Positions 38,078-47,422 of a stretch of DNA of 64,000 bases are shown in pieces (within the stretch, counting starts at the first letter, position 1; every line of letters begins with the position of its first letter). This DNA is from JBDHWG01 sp039810085 (GTDB lineage: Bacteria > Chloroflexota > Anaerolineae > Epilineales > JAHCIE01), in contig JBDHWG010000013.1 of assembly GCA_039810085.1 (NCBI GenBank), positions 1 to 64,000 on the forward strand, written 5' to 3'. The notes beneath the pieces were generated by a model that was given only the letters and a program-made list of their open reading frames with translations, was not told where the DNA came from and made no database searches. The position numbers and the translations under genes were made by a program.

Positions 38078-40240
38078 TCAGCCGCCTGGCCCGGGACGAG
38101 GCTCTGGACGGTAGGCCTCGACGATGTTGGGCAGGCGGCTAATCTTGTGCAGGATGCGGCTGAGTTGGGCGAGATCGAAGACTTCGAGGACGGCGTTGAC
38201 GATGGCGACTTTGTCCTTGGGGTTCGTCTCCGTCGTGACGGCGGCGATGTTGACGCCCTCTTTCGCCACCACGTCCGCGATATCGCGCACCAGTCCTGGA
38301 CGGTCGATGGCGGTGATGCGGATATCGACCTGGCTGACTTGCTGGCGGTCGGCGGGCCACGTCACGTCAATCAGGCGGCCTTGGTCGCGCACCCCCTTGA
38401 GGTTGGGACAGTCGGGCCGGTGCAGCGTGATGCCCCGACCGGCCGTCACGAAGCCCTTGACGTGCTCACCCGGCACCGGCTTGCAGCACTTCGCCTGGCG
38501 GAACTCAATCTTGTCCAGGCCGTCCACGGAGATGGTGGGGGCCGGGGAGGCGCGCGGCGCCGTCGTCGGGATGGTGACCTCGTCGTTGTCGCGGGCGCTC
38601 TTGAGGGTGAGCTTCTGGGCGATCTGCGTCTGGTTGATGTCGCCGGCGCCGATGGCGGCCAGGAGATCGTCGACCTTCTCGTACTTGAAGAGCTTGGCGA
38701 CGGCCTCGTAGCTCTCCTTCTCCATGCCCAGGCGCTTTAGCTCCTTCTCCAGCGTCTCGCGACCAGCGCGGATGTTGTCCTCGCGCTGCTGGCGGCGGAA
38801 GTAGGCGCGTATCTTCTCCCGGGCGCGGGAGGTGCGCACGAAACCGAGGGCCGGGTTGAGCCAGTCGCGGCTCGGCCCGCCCGACTTGGCGGTGATAATC
38901 TCGACCTGGTCGCCGGTCTTCAACTGGTATTCCAGCGGGACGATGCGCCCGTTGACCTTGCTGCCCCGGCAGCGGTCGCCCACGGAGGAGTGGATGTGGT
39001 AGGCGAAGTCGATGGGCGTCGAGCCGGCGGGCAGCTCGATAATCTCGCGCTTCGGGGTGAAGACGTAAACCTGCTCGCGGAAGATATCTTCCTTCAGCCC
39101 TGCCACAAACTCGCCGGCGTCGTCCGCCTCGGTGCGCCACTCGAGCACCTGGCGCAGCCAGGCGATCTTCTTGTCCAGGGCGGCGTCGGGCTTGCCCTGC
39201 TCCTTGTAGCGCCAGTGGGCGGCGATGCCGTACTCCGCCTCCTGGTGCATCTCGTGGGTGCGGATCTGCACCTCGAACGTCCGGCCATCCTCGGTGAAGA
39301 CGGCGGTGTGGAGCGAGCGGTAGAGGTTGTCCTTGGGACGGGCGATGTAGTCGTCGAACTCGCCTGGCACCGGCTGCCACATGGAGTGGACGATGCCCAG
39401 GGCGTGGTAGCAGTCCTTCACCGAGTCGACGAGGATGCGCACGGCCAGGCTGTCGTAAACCTGATCGAGGGAGACGTTCTTGCGCTGCATCTTGCGGTAG
39501 ATGCTGTAGATGTGCTTGGGCCGCCCGGTAATCTGCGCGTCGATGCCCTCCGCCTTCAGCCGGTCGCTCAGCTCGCGGATGATTTCCTTCACCCAGCGTT
39601 CGCGCTCGGCGCGGCGGGCGCTGATGGCGTGGCTGAGCTGGCGGTACTTCTGCGGCTCCAGCTCGCGGAAGGCCAGGTCCTCCAGCTCCCACTTGATTTG
39701 CCAGATGCCAAGGCGGCTCGCCAGGGGGGCGTAGATGTCCATCGTCTCCTGGGCGGTTCGGCGGCGGCTCTCCGGATCCTTCTTCGAGTCGAGGGTGCGC
39801 ATGTTGTGCAGGCGGTCGGCGAGCTTGATGAGCACCACGCGCGGGTTCTCCGCCGTCGCCAGAAACATTTTGCGCAGGCTTTCCGCCTGCGCCAGGGCGC
39901 GATCCCCGACTTTCACCCGCGACAGCTTGGTGACGCCGTCCACCATGTGGGCAATCTCCGGCCCAAACTCGGCGGCCAGCTCATCCTCTTTAAGCCCGGT
40001 GTCCTCCAGGGTGTCGTGCAGCAGGCCCGCCGCGACCGTGTCCGGGTCGAGGCCGAGGCCGGCTAGAATATCCGCCGTCGCCAGGCAGTGGGTGATGTAG
40101 GGCGTGTTGTCGTCGCGTTTCTGGCCGGCGTGAGCGCGCGCTGCCACCTCGTAAGCGTGGCGAATGACCGCACCGTCGCGGTTCGGCAGGTAGCTATTGA
40201 CTTTCTCGACAACTTCATCAATGGTCGGCGTGTGGGCCAT
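38078..40240 (-). CDS. Bifunctional (p)ppGpp synthetase/hydrolase, RelA/SpoT
   Basis: 720-residue long RSH enzyme: HD hydrolase with YITHCLATADIL and LLHDTLEDT, synthetase domain with DNLYRSLHTAVF and EYGIAAHWRYK, TGS (YVFTPKREIIELPAGSTPID), zinc-finger-like CCKPVPGEHV, and C-terminal ACT (VDIRITAIDRPGLVRDIADV). Both catalytic domains look intact. It sets the stringent response. The gene is preceded by a GGGGG-type ribosome site. Confidence 0.96.
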   Translation of the reverse strand: MAHTPTIDEVVEKVNSYLPNRDGAVIRHAYEVAARAHAGQKRDDNTPYITHCLATADILAGLGLDPDTVAAGLLHDTLEDTGLKEDELAAEFGPEIAHMVDGVTKLSRVKVGDRALAQAESLRKMFLATAENPRVVLIKLADRLHNMRTLDSKKDPESRRRTAQETMDIYAPLASRLGIWQIKWELEDLAFRELEPQKYRQLSHAISARRAERERWVKEIIRELSDRLKAEGIDAQITGRPKHIYSIYRKMQRKNVSLDQVYDSLAVRILVDSVKDCYHALGIVHSMWQPVPGEFDDYIARPKDNLYRSLHTAVFTEDGRTFEVQIRTHEMHQEAEYGIAAHWRYKEQGKPDAALDKKIAWLRQVLEWRTEADDAGEFVAGLKEDIFREQVYVFTPKREIIELPAGSTPIDFAYHIHSSVGDRCRGSKVNGRIVPLEYQLKTGDQVEIITAKSGGPSRDWLNPALGFVRTSRAREKIRAYFRRQQREDNIRAGRETLEKELKRLGMEKESYEAVAKLFKYEKVDDLLAAIGAGDINQTQIAQKLTLKSARDNDEVTIPTTAPRASPAPTISVDGLDKIEFRQAKCCKPVPGEHVKGFVTAGRGITLHRPDCPNLKGVRDQGRLIDVTWPADRQQVSQVDIRITAIDRPGLVRDIADVVAKEGVNIAAVTTETNPKDKVAIVNAVLEVFDLAQLSRILHKISRLPNIVEAYRPEPRPGPGG

Positions 40241-40570
40241 GCCAACCCCCTAGCGCAGACAGTTTTTGACGCAATGCGTTATTTCACCTAATTTAAAAGT
40301 TAGACCAGCCGGAGGTCCGGTTTCTTACACTCTCATGAGCATCGTTGCCGGAGATAAGAGGCCCTACCACGATCTTGTGACGTATCGTCAGCCCCGTAAC
40401 GGTTCACCTCCCCGAACGGTATTTGATATAGACAGGGACGCCAGGCAGCCGTCGCCCGGACGTGGGGCAATAGACTCGAATTTTTGGGCGCAAACAGGTA
40501 AAAGTAAGGTATAATAGAAGCAGGCACGGGCCATGTCACCCATCATGCGGGGCCTGGTGTCGGAGAGTGA
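40241..40570. other. Divergent intergenic region, relA and acyltransferase
   Basis: 330 bp with no gene. A TATAAT at 40510-40515 precedes the acyltransferase; the -35 (TTGGGC at 40484) is 20 nt away, so it is weak or activator dependent. No repeat family member is evident. Confidence 0.5.
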
Positions 40571-43069
40571 ATGACGAATCGATCCCCTGAGACCAGGGCA
40601 GCGCAACCGAAAGCGGGAAACGGCGGGCCGCGCTTGCCTTATCTTCCCGGCCTCGACGGTCTGCGCGCTGTCGCCGTCCTTGCTGTTATCGCCTACCACG
40701 CCGAGATGGGCTGGTTGTCCGGCGGCTTCCTCGGCGTCGAAGTCTTCTTCGTGATTAGCGGCTACCTCATCACCTCGCTGCTCGTCGCCGAGTGGGAGGG
40801 GAACGACCGCATCGACTTCAAGGCATTCTGGCTGCGCCGCGCGCGCCGCCTCCTCCCCGCCGTCTACGTCCTCATTGCCACTGTGCTGACCATCACCGTC
40901 CTGTTCTTACCGGACGAGGTGGCGAGCCTGCGCGGGGACGCCGTCGCCGCCATCGGCTATGTCACCAACTGGTGGCTCATCATCAGCCAGAAATCGTACT
41001 TCGAGGCGGTTGGGCGGCCGTCGCTCCTGCGTCACCTGTGGTCCCTCGCCGTCGAGGAGCAATTCTACTTATTCTGGCCGCTCATCATGGCCGGGCTGCT
41101 CGGCCTGCTCTGGCGCGGCAAGCGCCTGCTGGCCGTCGGTCTCGTCCTCGGCGCGGCGGTTGCGTCGTCCGTCTGGATGGCCGTCCTCTACCAGCCCGAC
41201 GTGGACCCGTCGCGCATCTACTACGGAACCGACACCCGCGCCGCCGGCTTCCTCCTCGGCGCTGTGCTCGCCCTGGTGTGGTCGCCGTTCCGCCTGCGCC
41301 GGCCGGAGCGTCGCAGCGGGCGCATCCTATTGGATGTCGTCGGCTTCGCCGCGCTCGGCGGCCTCCTGATCGCGGGCCTGGAGTTCGACGAGTTCACGCC
41401 GCTGCTCTACCACGGCGGGTTCTTCCTGGTCGGCCTCATCACCGCCGTCGCCATCGCCGTCGTCGTCCACCCCGGCGCTAAAGTGTTCCCGCTCGTCCTG
41501 GGCTGGGGCATCCTGCGTTGGATCGGCCAGCGCTCCTACGGCATCTACCTGTGGCACTGGCCTGTCTTCATGCTGACGCGCCCCGACCTGGACGTGGTCA
41601 TCCGCGGCTGGCCGCTGCTCGCCGTGCGCCTCGCCCTCACCTTCGTCCTAGCCGAGATGTCCTACCGTGTCATCGAGACGCCCATCCGCCAGGGCTTCCT
41701 CGGCCGCGCCTGGGCCAGCCTGCGGACCGCGCAGGGCACGCGCCGCCGCCGCCTGACCTTTGGCTGGGCCGCTGCCGCGACAGCCCTGACCCTTTTCATC
41801 GCCGCGCTGAGCGTCTCCGTGGCGACCGCCCGCGAACCGGCCCCACCGCCCTACCTGGCCGTCCAGTCGATTGACACGTTCGACGTGACGCCCTCGCCGA
41901 CACCCGCCCTCGCGGATGCGCCGACCCCAACGCCGCCGACGAGCGCGACCCTCCCGGCCGCCTCCGTCGATACGCCGGCGACGCTCATGCCAAGCTACGC
42001 CGCCGGTTGGGCCGCCGCTGGCGGCGTGCGTGCCGACAACAGCGCCTTGGCGACGACCGCGCCAACGACGACGCCTGACGCGGGCCAGGAGATCGCCAGC
42101 TCAGCCGGGTCAGGCGACGCCCAGGCGACGCCGGAGATGGTCCCGCCGCCTATCGGCGAAAGCCCCCGCCATCCTTACGGCACGTCGGGCGCGCCGACAC
42201 CGACGGCGACCCAGCAGCCCACCCCGACGCAAGGGCCGGAGCGCGTCGGAACGGCGCGCGTGGCGGTCAACGTCCGCCAGGGGCCGAGCCGCGACTTCGG
42301 CGTTCTCACCGTATTGGACGTAGACGAGGGCGTGACGCTGATAGGCAAGACGGCCGATAACGGGTGGTTCCAGGTGCGGACGGCCAACGGCGTCGAGGGC
42401 TGGGTGGCGACGGAGTTCATGAATGCCGAGGGTGCAGTTGACGCCCTGGCGGTCGTCGCTACGCCCCCGCCGCCACCGACGGTTCCGCCCGCCCAGCAGC
42501 AGGCTAACACCGGCCAACAGCAGAACACCGGCCAGCAGCAAAGCAACGGCCAGCCGTCACAGCCGCAAGCCGCGCCAGCCGTTGTGACACCCATCGTTCC
42601 GGCCAACATCCGCGTGACGGCCATCGGCGACTCGGTCATGCTCGGCGCGGTCACGGAGATGCAGCGCCTCATGGGCAGCGTCAACGTCGATGCGGCGGTC
42701 GGCCGCCAGGCGAGCCAGGCCATCGACATCCTGCGCTACCGCCGCGACGCCGGGCAGCTCGGCCAGGTGGTCGTCGTCCACGTCGGAAGCAACGGGACGT
42801 TCAACGCCCGTCAGTTGCAGTCCCTTATGGACGTGCTCCAGAATACCCGCCGCGTCGTCATCGTCAACGACAAGGTGCCGCGCACGTGGCAGGACAGCAA
42901 TAACCGCACGCTCGCCGATGGCGTCGGCGCCTATCCCAACGCCATTCTAGTGGACTGGAACAGCGTCGGCAACGCCCACCCGGAGTACTTCTGGAACGAC
43001 GGCATTCACCTGCGGCCAGAAGGCGCCCACGCCTACGCCACACTCATCGCTCAGGCGATTATGCGCTAA
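40571..43069 (+). CDS. OatA-like acyltransferase-3 fused to SH3b and SGNH domains
   Basis: 832 residues. The N-terminal acyltransferase-3 domain (GLDGLRAVAVLAVIAYH, then FFVISGYLITSLL) has about ten TM helices to residue 415. A Thr/Pro/Ala-rich extracytoplasmic linker to about 555 follows. A bacterial SH3 domain occupies about 558-625 (ARVAVNVRQGPSRDFGVLT ... NGVEGWVATEFM), then a Gln/Asn-rich linker and an SGNH esterase-like domain with GDSVMLG (about residue 686) and NDGIHLRPEGAHAYA carrying the Asp/His. Predicted to O-acetylate peptidoglycan or another surface glycan, the SH3 domain giving wall targeting. Confidence 0.9.
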   Translation: MTNRSPETRAAQPKAGNGGPRLPYLPGLDGLRAVAVLAVIAYHAEMGWLSGGFLGVEVFFVISGYLITSLLVAEWEGNDRIDFKAFWLRRARRLLPAVYVLIATVLTITVLFLPDEVASLRGDAVAAIGYVTNWWLIISQKSYFEAVGRPSLLRHLWSLAVEEQFYLFWPLIMAGLLGLLWRGKRLLAVGLVLGAAVASSVWMAVLYQPDVDPSRIYYGTDTRAAGFLLGAVLALVWSPFRLRRPERRSGRILLDVVGFAALGGLLIAGLEFDEFTPLLYHGGFFLVGLITAVAIAVVVHPGAKVFPLVLGWGILRWIGQRSYGIYLWHWPVFMLTRPDLDVVIRGWPLLAVRLALTFVLAEMSYRVIETPIRQGFLGRAWASLRTAQGTRRRRLTFGWAAAATALTLFIAALSVSVATAREPAPPPYLAVQSIDTFDVTPSPTPALADAPTPTPPTSATLPAASVDTPATLMPSYAAGWAAAGGVRADNSALATTAPTTTPDAGQEIASSAGSGDAQATPEMVPPPIGESPRHPYGTSGAPTPTATQQPTPTQGPERVGTARVAVNVRQGPSRDFGVLTVLDVDEGVTLIGKTADNGWFQVRTANGVEGWVATEFMNAEGAVDALAVVATPPPPPTVPPAQQQANTGQQQNTGQQQSNGQPSQPQAAPAVVTPIVPANIRVTAIGDSVMLGAVTEMQRLMGSVNVDAAVGRQASQAIDILRYRRDAGQLGQVVVVHVGSNGTFNARQLQSLMDVLQNTRRVVIVNDKVPRTWQDSNNRTLADGVGAYPNAILVDWNSVGNAHPEYFWNDGIHLRPEGAHAYATLIAQAIMR

Positions 43070-43117
43070 TAGCGGCGGTGGGTAGAGACGCGGTATACCG
43101 CGTCTCTACCGATTCCC

Positions 43118-43561
43118 CTAGACGAATTCGCAGCCGACGGAGATAAAATCGACGCCGTGGCGCATCGGCTCGACGCCGAAGCCCACGCAGATGGACACGC
43201 CGATGCCCATGCGCATGTGCGGCGTGTCCTGCGGGATGTCGAACGTCTGCCAGCCGGCGTCGGCGTAGAGGCGGAGATTGTCGTGCGCGGCGATGCGGCG
43301 CTCGCCGTCGTAGACGTGCACCGTGTTGACGACGGTGTCGGGCGAGTCGGTGCGGAACACCACGACGACGCGCGTCGCGCGCAGGCGGTGGCTGTCGGCG
43401 ATGACCGGCGTCGGGATGGCGAAGTGAACCCAGGTCTCCGTGCCCGCTTTGCCAACGATACGGCCGAGAAAGCCGGTCCGCCACTGCTCGTCCAGGCGGT
43501 CGGGGTGCTCGACCTCCAGGCTGTTGCCGTGCATCCACACCGTGTACGCGGGGTTTTGCAT
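43118..43561 (-). CDS. Conserved beta-rich protein of unknown function (DUF6623-like)
   Basis: 147 residues. MHGNSLEVEHPDRLDEQWRT and THVHFAIPTP-like VHFAIPTPVI are characteristic of a small family of beta-sandwich proteins, DUF6623 as far as I recall. AGGAGGG precedes the ATG. No enzymatic motif is visible. It is transcribed in the same direction as the NTF2-like gene upstream. Confidence 0.65.
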   Translation of the reverse strand: MQNPAYTVWMHGNSLEVEHPDRLDEQWRTGFLGRIVGKAGTETWVHFAIPTPVIADSHRLRATRVVVVFRTDSPDTVVNTVHVYDGERRIAAHDNLRLYADAGWQTFDIPQDTPHMRMGIGVSICVGFGVEPMRHGVDFISVGCEFV

Positions 43562-43624
43562 GTCCTATCCCTCCTGGGGGGAGGTTTTACCGCAAAACGT
43601 CCCGCAGGTCAAAAAAGGCCAGGA

Positions 43625-44095
43625 TCAGGCGCCTCCCTGGGCGGTGACCTGGATGGCGCCAATCTCGATCAGGGTATCGAGGACGTTGTCGTAGTTCCAG
43701 CCCTCGGTCATCTTGCCATCCTGCACGCGGAAGATGGCGACGCCGGAGACGCGCAACTCGCGTTGGGTCGGCTGCACCTCGCCGACGTGCTTGTGTTGGT
43801 GCTGCCCGCCGTGGCTCCCGCGCAGCGTCCAATGCACCGTCACCATGTCCCCCTCGGCGACCAGCACATCCGCCTTCACTGTGAAGTCCTGCGTCGCCCG
43901 CCCGACTTCCTGGGCGTACCCCTTCAGGCCGGCCAACCCCTGCGCGTTCTTCGCGTGATGGCGGGCGGTGTGATTGATGTAGTGAGGCGCGAAGTAGTCG
44001 TCGAACACCGCCGGATTACCCCGCGCCGCCTCCGCAAAAGCGTGCTCCACGTACCCGCGAACCACCTCTTTGTTCGCCTGGAGATCGTTTGCCAT
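43625..44095 (-). CDS. SnoaL-like / NTF2-fold ester cyclase family protein
   Basis: 156 residues with the SnoaL pattern: ANKEVVRGYVEHAFAEAARG, VFDDYFAPHYINH, AEGDMVTVHWTLRGSH, VSGVAIFRVQDGKMTEGWNY. The start at 44095 has AAGGAGGTT. Members are polyketide cyclases or small-molecule binding proteins; the specific role here is unknown. Confidence 0.85.
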   Translation of the reverse strand: MANDLQANKEVVRGYVEHAFAEAARGNPAVFDDYFAPHYINHTARHHAKNAQGLAGLKGYAQEVGRATQDFTVKADVLVAEGDMVTVHWTLRGSHGGQHQHKHVGEVQPTQRELRVSGVAIFRVQDGKMTEGWNYDNVLDTLIEIGAIQVTAQGGA

Positions 44096-44201
44096 CAGAG
44101 GAACCTCCTTCGCGTTGTGATTCGGTCGTCGCCATTGATGGAACACCGAGTATAGAAGCCTTGCCGTAGTTGGTCAACTGGCTCGTGATGGGTAGCTACA
44201 C

Positions 44202-44230
44202 TTGCCTTCTACTCTGCACTATCGTATAAT
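44202..44230 (+). promoter_or_regulatory. Sigma70-type promoter for the secreted FxLYD-like protein
   Basis: TTGCCT (44202-44207), 17-nt spacer, TATAAT (44225-44230), 51 nt before the ATG at 44282. Confidence 0.7.
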
Positions 44231-44281
44231 GGCGTTGTATGTGAAATTGACTATCTGTAGCAAGCTCGTAGCGAGGTCTAT

Positions 44282-45925
44282 ATGCGCCGTCACATAGTTG
44301 TGTTGTGCGCCACACTTTGGTGTCTCTTCGTGGTTGTAAGCGCTCCAGTGTATTCGGCGCAGCTAGTGTCCCCGGCTGCTACTGTCCCCGTCAAATCGCT
44401 CTCCACCAATGTCTCCCCAACCCATACGGTAACACCTGCTTATCTCATCTATAGCCCACTTATTTCCCGCGCCGCCGACCGCAGCTCCTTCCAACCACCC
44501 ACTATGACTCCTACCGTCACTCCAACGTCTACCGCTGCTCCATCGACTCAAACGTCAACGATTACGTCGACGCCAACGACTACACCGACCGCTACCGACA
44601 CGTCGACTCCCACAATTACGAGCACACTGCCACAAACGCCCACCAGCACAGCGAGTCCAACACCATCCCTAACCTCAACAGTTACGCCGACTTCCGAGCC
44701 ACGGTCTGTCTATGTCCTGCCGAATCAATATACCTACGTCACGAACAGCGGGTACCTACATGTTATTGGACAAGTCAAGAACAACTCGACTCAGAACCGT
44801 AAATTCATCAGAATCACAGCCGATTTCTTTGATGCTCAAGGTCATCTTGTCGACACAGGCTCGACTTATGTGCTTCTCAGCATTTTGTCGTCTGGCTCAA
44901 CCACCTGTTTCGATCTTTCCGTGCAGAACCACGACTCGATTGCCTACTTCCGTTTTGAAACGCCTTCGTCTTCGGAGACTTCTCAGAACCCACCTTCGTT
45001 AACTGTACTAAACGATAGCGGTGCCTACGATCCAACTTTGGGCGTCTACCGGACTATCGGTTTTGTCAGAAACGATGCCCCTGTGCAGATACGCAGCATT
45101 AGCACAATCACCACCCTCTATAGCTCGTTAGGTCAGATCCGCGGCTGTGACTTTACCTACATCAACAGCGGTGACCTAGACCCCGGTCAACAGAGCTCCT
45201 TCAAGACCTTCGACTTCGAAAGTGCTGCTCGCGACATATCAAGCTATAGCATACAGGCAAGCGGCGATGCACAAAGCGCAAGCGTCACCCCAACAGTTAC
45301 GCCGCCACCTCTTGCCACCGGAGAGCCAGCCGGACTGCACATACTGCCGACCCCGTTTACATACGTCGACAGCATAAACTATTACAACATAGTCGGCGAA
45401 GTGAAGAACAACACGTCGTCGAATTTCTCATCCACAAAGGTCATCGCGGATTTCTTCGACGCACAGGGCCATTTGGTGGACACCGACATTGCCTATACTC
45501 CCTTAGATGTGTTATCAGCCGGCGTGAAGACGTGTTTCAGGATAGCATTGCGAAACAACCCCTCGGTTGTTTCATTCCAGTTCGAACGCCCCGTGGCCTC
45601 CAAAACGACCAATTCGCTACCTCCTCTTACGGTTATAGACGACAGCGGTAGCTACGACGACATATTACATTCCTACAAGCTGGTCGGCTTCGTTCGCAAT
45701 GACGCTCCTGACCAAGTACGCTTTGTGCAAGTCATCGCTACCCTATATCGCGCGTCTGGACAAGCTGTCGATTGCGCAAACAGCTACGTCAACTCCACTG
45801 ATCTTGACCCAGGCCAAGAGAGCTCGTTTACCATTCACGGCTACGGACCCGCGTCTAGTGAGGTAACGACTTACAGTGTTCAGACTGATGGGCAACTCCA
45901 AACAGTCGCACACAATAGGGATTGA
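44282..45925 (+). CDS. Secreted protein with two FxLYD-like domains on a Thr/Pro stalk
   Basis: 547 residues. A signal peptide (about 1-25) is followed by IYSPLISR (about 56-63), a Ser/Thr/Pro-rich stalk (about 70-140), and two homologous beta-domains of about 190 residues. Each starts like YVLPNQYTYV or ILPTPFTYVD and contains VIGQVKNNS or IVGEVKNN, ITADFFDAQGHLVDT and FVRNDAP, typical of FxLYD domains in extracellular proteins. The gene is clearly less GC-rich than its neighbours, suggesting transfer. It has its own consensus promoter. Ligand unknown. Confidence 0.75.
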   Translation: MRRHIVVLCATLWCLFVVVSAPVYSAQLVSPAATVPVKSLSTNVSPTHTVTPAYLIYSPLISRAADRSSFQPPTMTPTVTPTSTAAPSTQTSTITSTPTTTPTATDTSTPTITSTLPQTPTSTASPTPSLTSTVTPTSEPRSVYVLPNQYTYVTNSGYLHVIGQVKNNSTQNRKFIRITADFFDAQGHLVDTGSTYVLLSILSSGSTTCFDLSVQNHDSIAYFRFETPSSSETSQNPPSLTVLNDSGAYDPTLGVYRTIGFVRNDAPVQIRSISTITTLYSSLGQIRGCDFTYINSGDLDPGQQSSFKTFDFESAARDISSYSIQASGDAQSASVTPTVTPPPLATGEPAGLHILPTPFTYVDSINYYNIVGEVKNNTSSNFSSTKVIADFFDAQGHLVDTDIAYTPLDVLSAGVKTCFRIALRNNPSVVSFQFERPVASKTTNSLPPLTVIDDSGSYDDILHSYKLVGFVRNDAPDQVRFVQVIATLYRASGQAVDCANSYVNSTDLDPGQESSFTIHGYGPASSEVTTYSVQTDGQLQTVAHNRD

Positions 45926-46047
45926 CGAAGAACAAGGTTATACTCTGTAGAATATAAGCCCGTCGCCGACGTCAACGTCGCTGATACGTTGCCACAGCCG
46001 TTATAGGGCAACGGCGATGCCCGTCCGCTACAGCAATACCAAAACTC

Positions 46048-47406
46048 ATGGAGCCTGACTCAATGCCCACTCCGCAGATTCCCGCCCCTCTGACCCGCGA
46101 GTCCCTCGGCATCCCCGGCGAGCGCGAGCGCTACCTGCTGCGCAAGCGCATCGTCCGTGCCAAGCTCAATGGGACGATGCTGCCCGCGATGCGCCGCCAC
46201 GGCATCGACATGTGGATCATGATCGGCCGCGAGTTCAACGCCGACCCGCTGCTGATGGACATCGGCGGCGGCTGGCCGGGCGTCCGCAACGCCTATGTCT
46301 TCTTCGACAGGGGCGGCGACGCGCCGGAGAAAATCTTCCTCGGCTCCCACGAGCAGCGCGAGGACCTGTTCCGTGACGTGTACGACGTCGTGACGTACTA
46401 CGGCTACGACCAGGCCGGACTGGCCCCCTACCTGCGCGACGTCGTCCACGCGCGCAACCCGCAGCGCATCGGCATCAACATGTCGCCGACGCTGCCCATG
46501 GCCGACGGCCTGACTGCGACGCTCAAGGGCTACCTGGAGAACGCCATCGGCCCGGAGTACACTGCCCGCCTTGTCAGCGCCGAGCTGGTGGCGCGCGACT
46601 TCCGGGCGACGCGCCTGCCCGAAGAGTTCGGCCCCTACCGCCGCCTGTGCGAGTGGACCGTCGCGTGGCTCGACGAGGGCTTCAGCCCGCGCGTCGTCCA
46701 GCCGGGGGTCACGACGGCGGCCGACATTCACTGGCACATGCGGGCGAAGGCGCGGGAGCTAGGGCTGGAGTGCGAGTTCCTGCCAGGGCTGGTCATCTAC
46801 CGCCAGGGCGACCCGCTGCCGGTCAACACGCCCGACCACGCCATCCTGCCCGGCGACGTGATTACGATGGACGCCGGGCTGGCCTTCGACCTGTACCGCT
46901 CGGACTACCAGCGCACGGCGTATGTCCTGCGCGAAGGCGAGAAGGAGCCGCCGGAGAGCTTCCGCCGCGCCTACGCCGATGCCATCCGCGTGCGCGACAA
47001 GCTCATCGAGAATATGATTCCGGGTGAGATTGCTTACCAGGTGTTCGACACGACGATGGCGTGGGCCGAGGCCGAGGGCTACGAGGTGATGTACCCAGCG
47101 GCCGGCGGGCGCAAGGGGGCGATCACGAAGCCGCAGGTCGGCATCTACAGCCACTCCATCGGCAACGCGACCCACGGCATCGGAGCGCGCATCGCCGTGA
47201 ATTGGCCGACGGCCTACGGCGACCGGGTGGGCTATCCCCTCCAGGCGAACGAGTGGTACTCGGTGGAGCTAGGCGTCCACACGCCCATCCCAGAGTGGGG
47301 CGGGCGGACGATGTTCGTCGGCGTCGAGGAGGACGTGGCGCTGCTCGACAGCGGCGTCGAGTTCTTCGCCAAGCCGCAGGAGGAGCTGATCGTCATCCCA
47401 ACGTAG
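46048..47406 (+). CDS. M24 family peptidase (Xaa-Pro-type)
   Basis: 452 residues. The creatinase-like N-terminal domain precedes an M24 fold with ITMDAGLAFDLYRSDYQRTA (Asp ligands), SHSIGNATHGIGARIAVNWP (His), and EWYSVELGVHTPIPEWGG and EEDVALLDSGVEFF (Glu). The ligand pattern is looser than in the 35.9-kb homologue, so activity is less certain. An alternative start five codons in (MPTPQIPAP) is possible. Confidence 0.82.
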   Translation: MEPDSMPTPQIPAPLTRESLGIPGERERYLLRKRIVRAKLNGTMLPAMRRHGIDMWIMIGREFNADPLLMDIGGGWPGVRNAYVFFDRGGDAPEKIFLGSHEQREDLFRDVYDVVTYYGYDQAGLAPYLRDVVHARNPQRIGINMSPTLPMADGLTATLKGYLENAIGPEYTARLVSAELVARDFRATRLPEEFGPYRRLCEWTVAWLDEGFSPRVVQPGVTTAADIHWHMRAKARELGLECEFLPGLVIYRQGDPLPVNTPDHAILPGDVITMDAGLAFDLYRSDYQRTAYVLREGEKEPPESFRRAYADAIRVRDKLIENMIPGEIAYQVFDTTMAWAEAEGYEVMYPAAGGRKGAITKPQVGIYSHSIGNATHGIGARIAVNWPTAYGDRVGYPLQANEWYSVELGVHTPIPEWGGRTMFVGVEEDVALLDSGVEFFAKPQEELIVIPT

Positions 47407-47422
47407 CCGCTGACTTCCAGGG

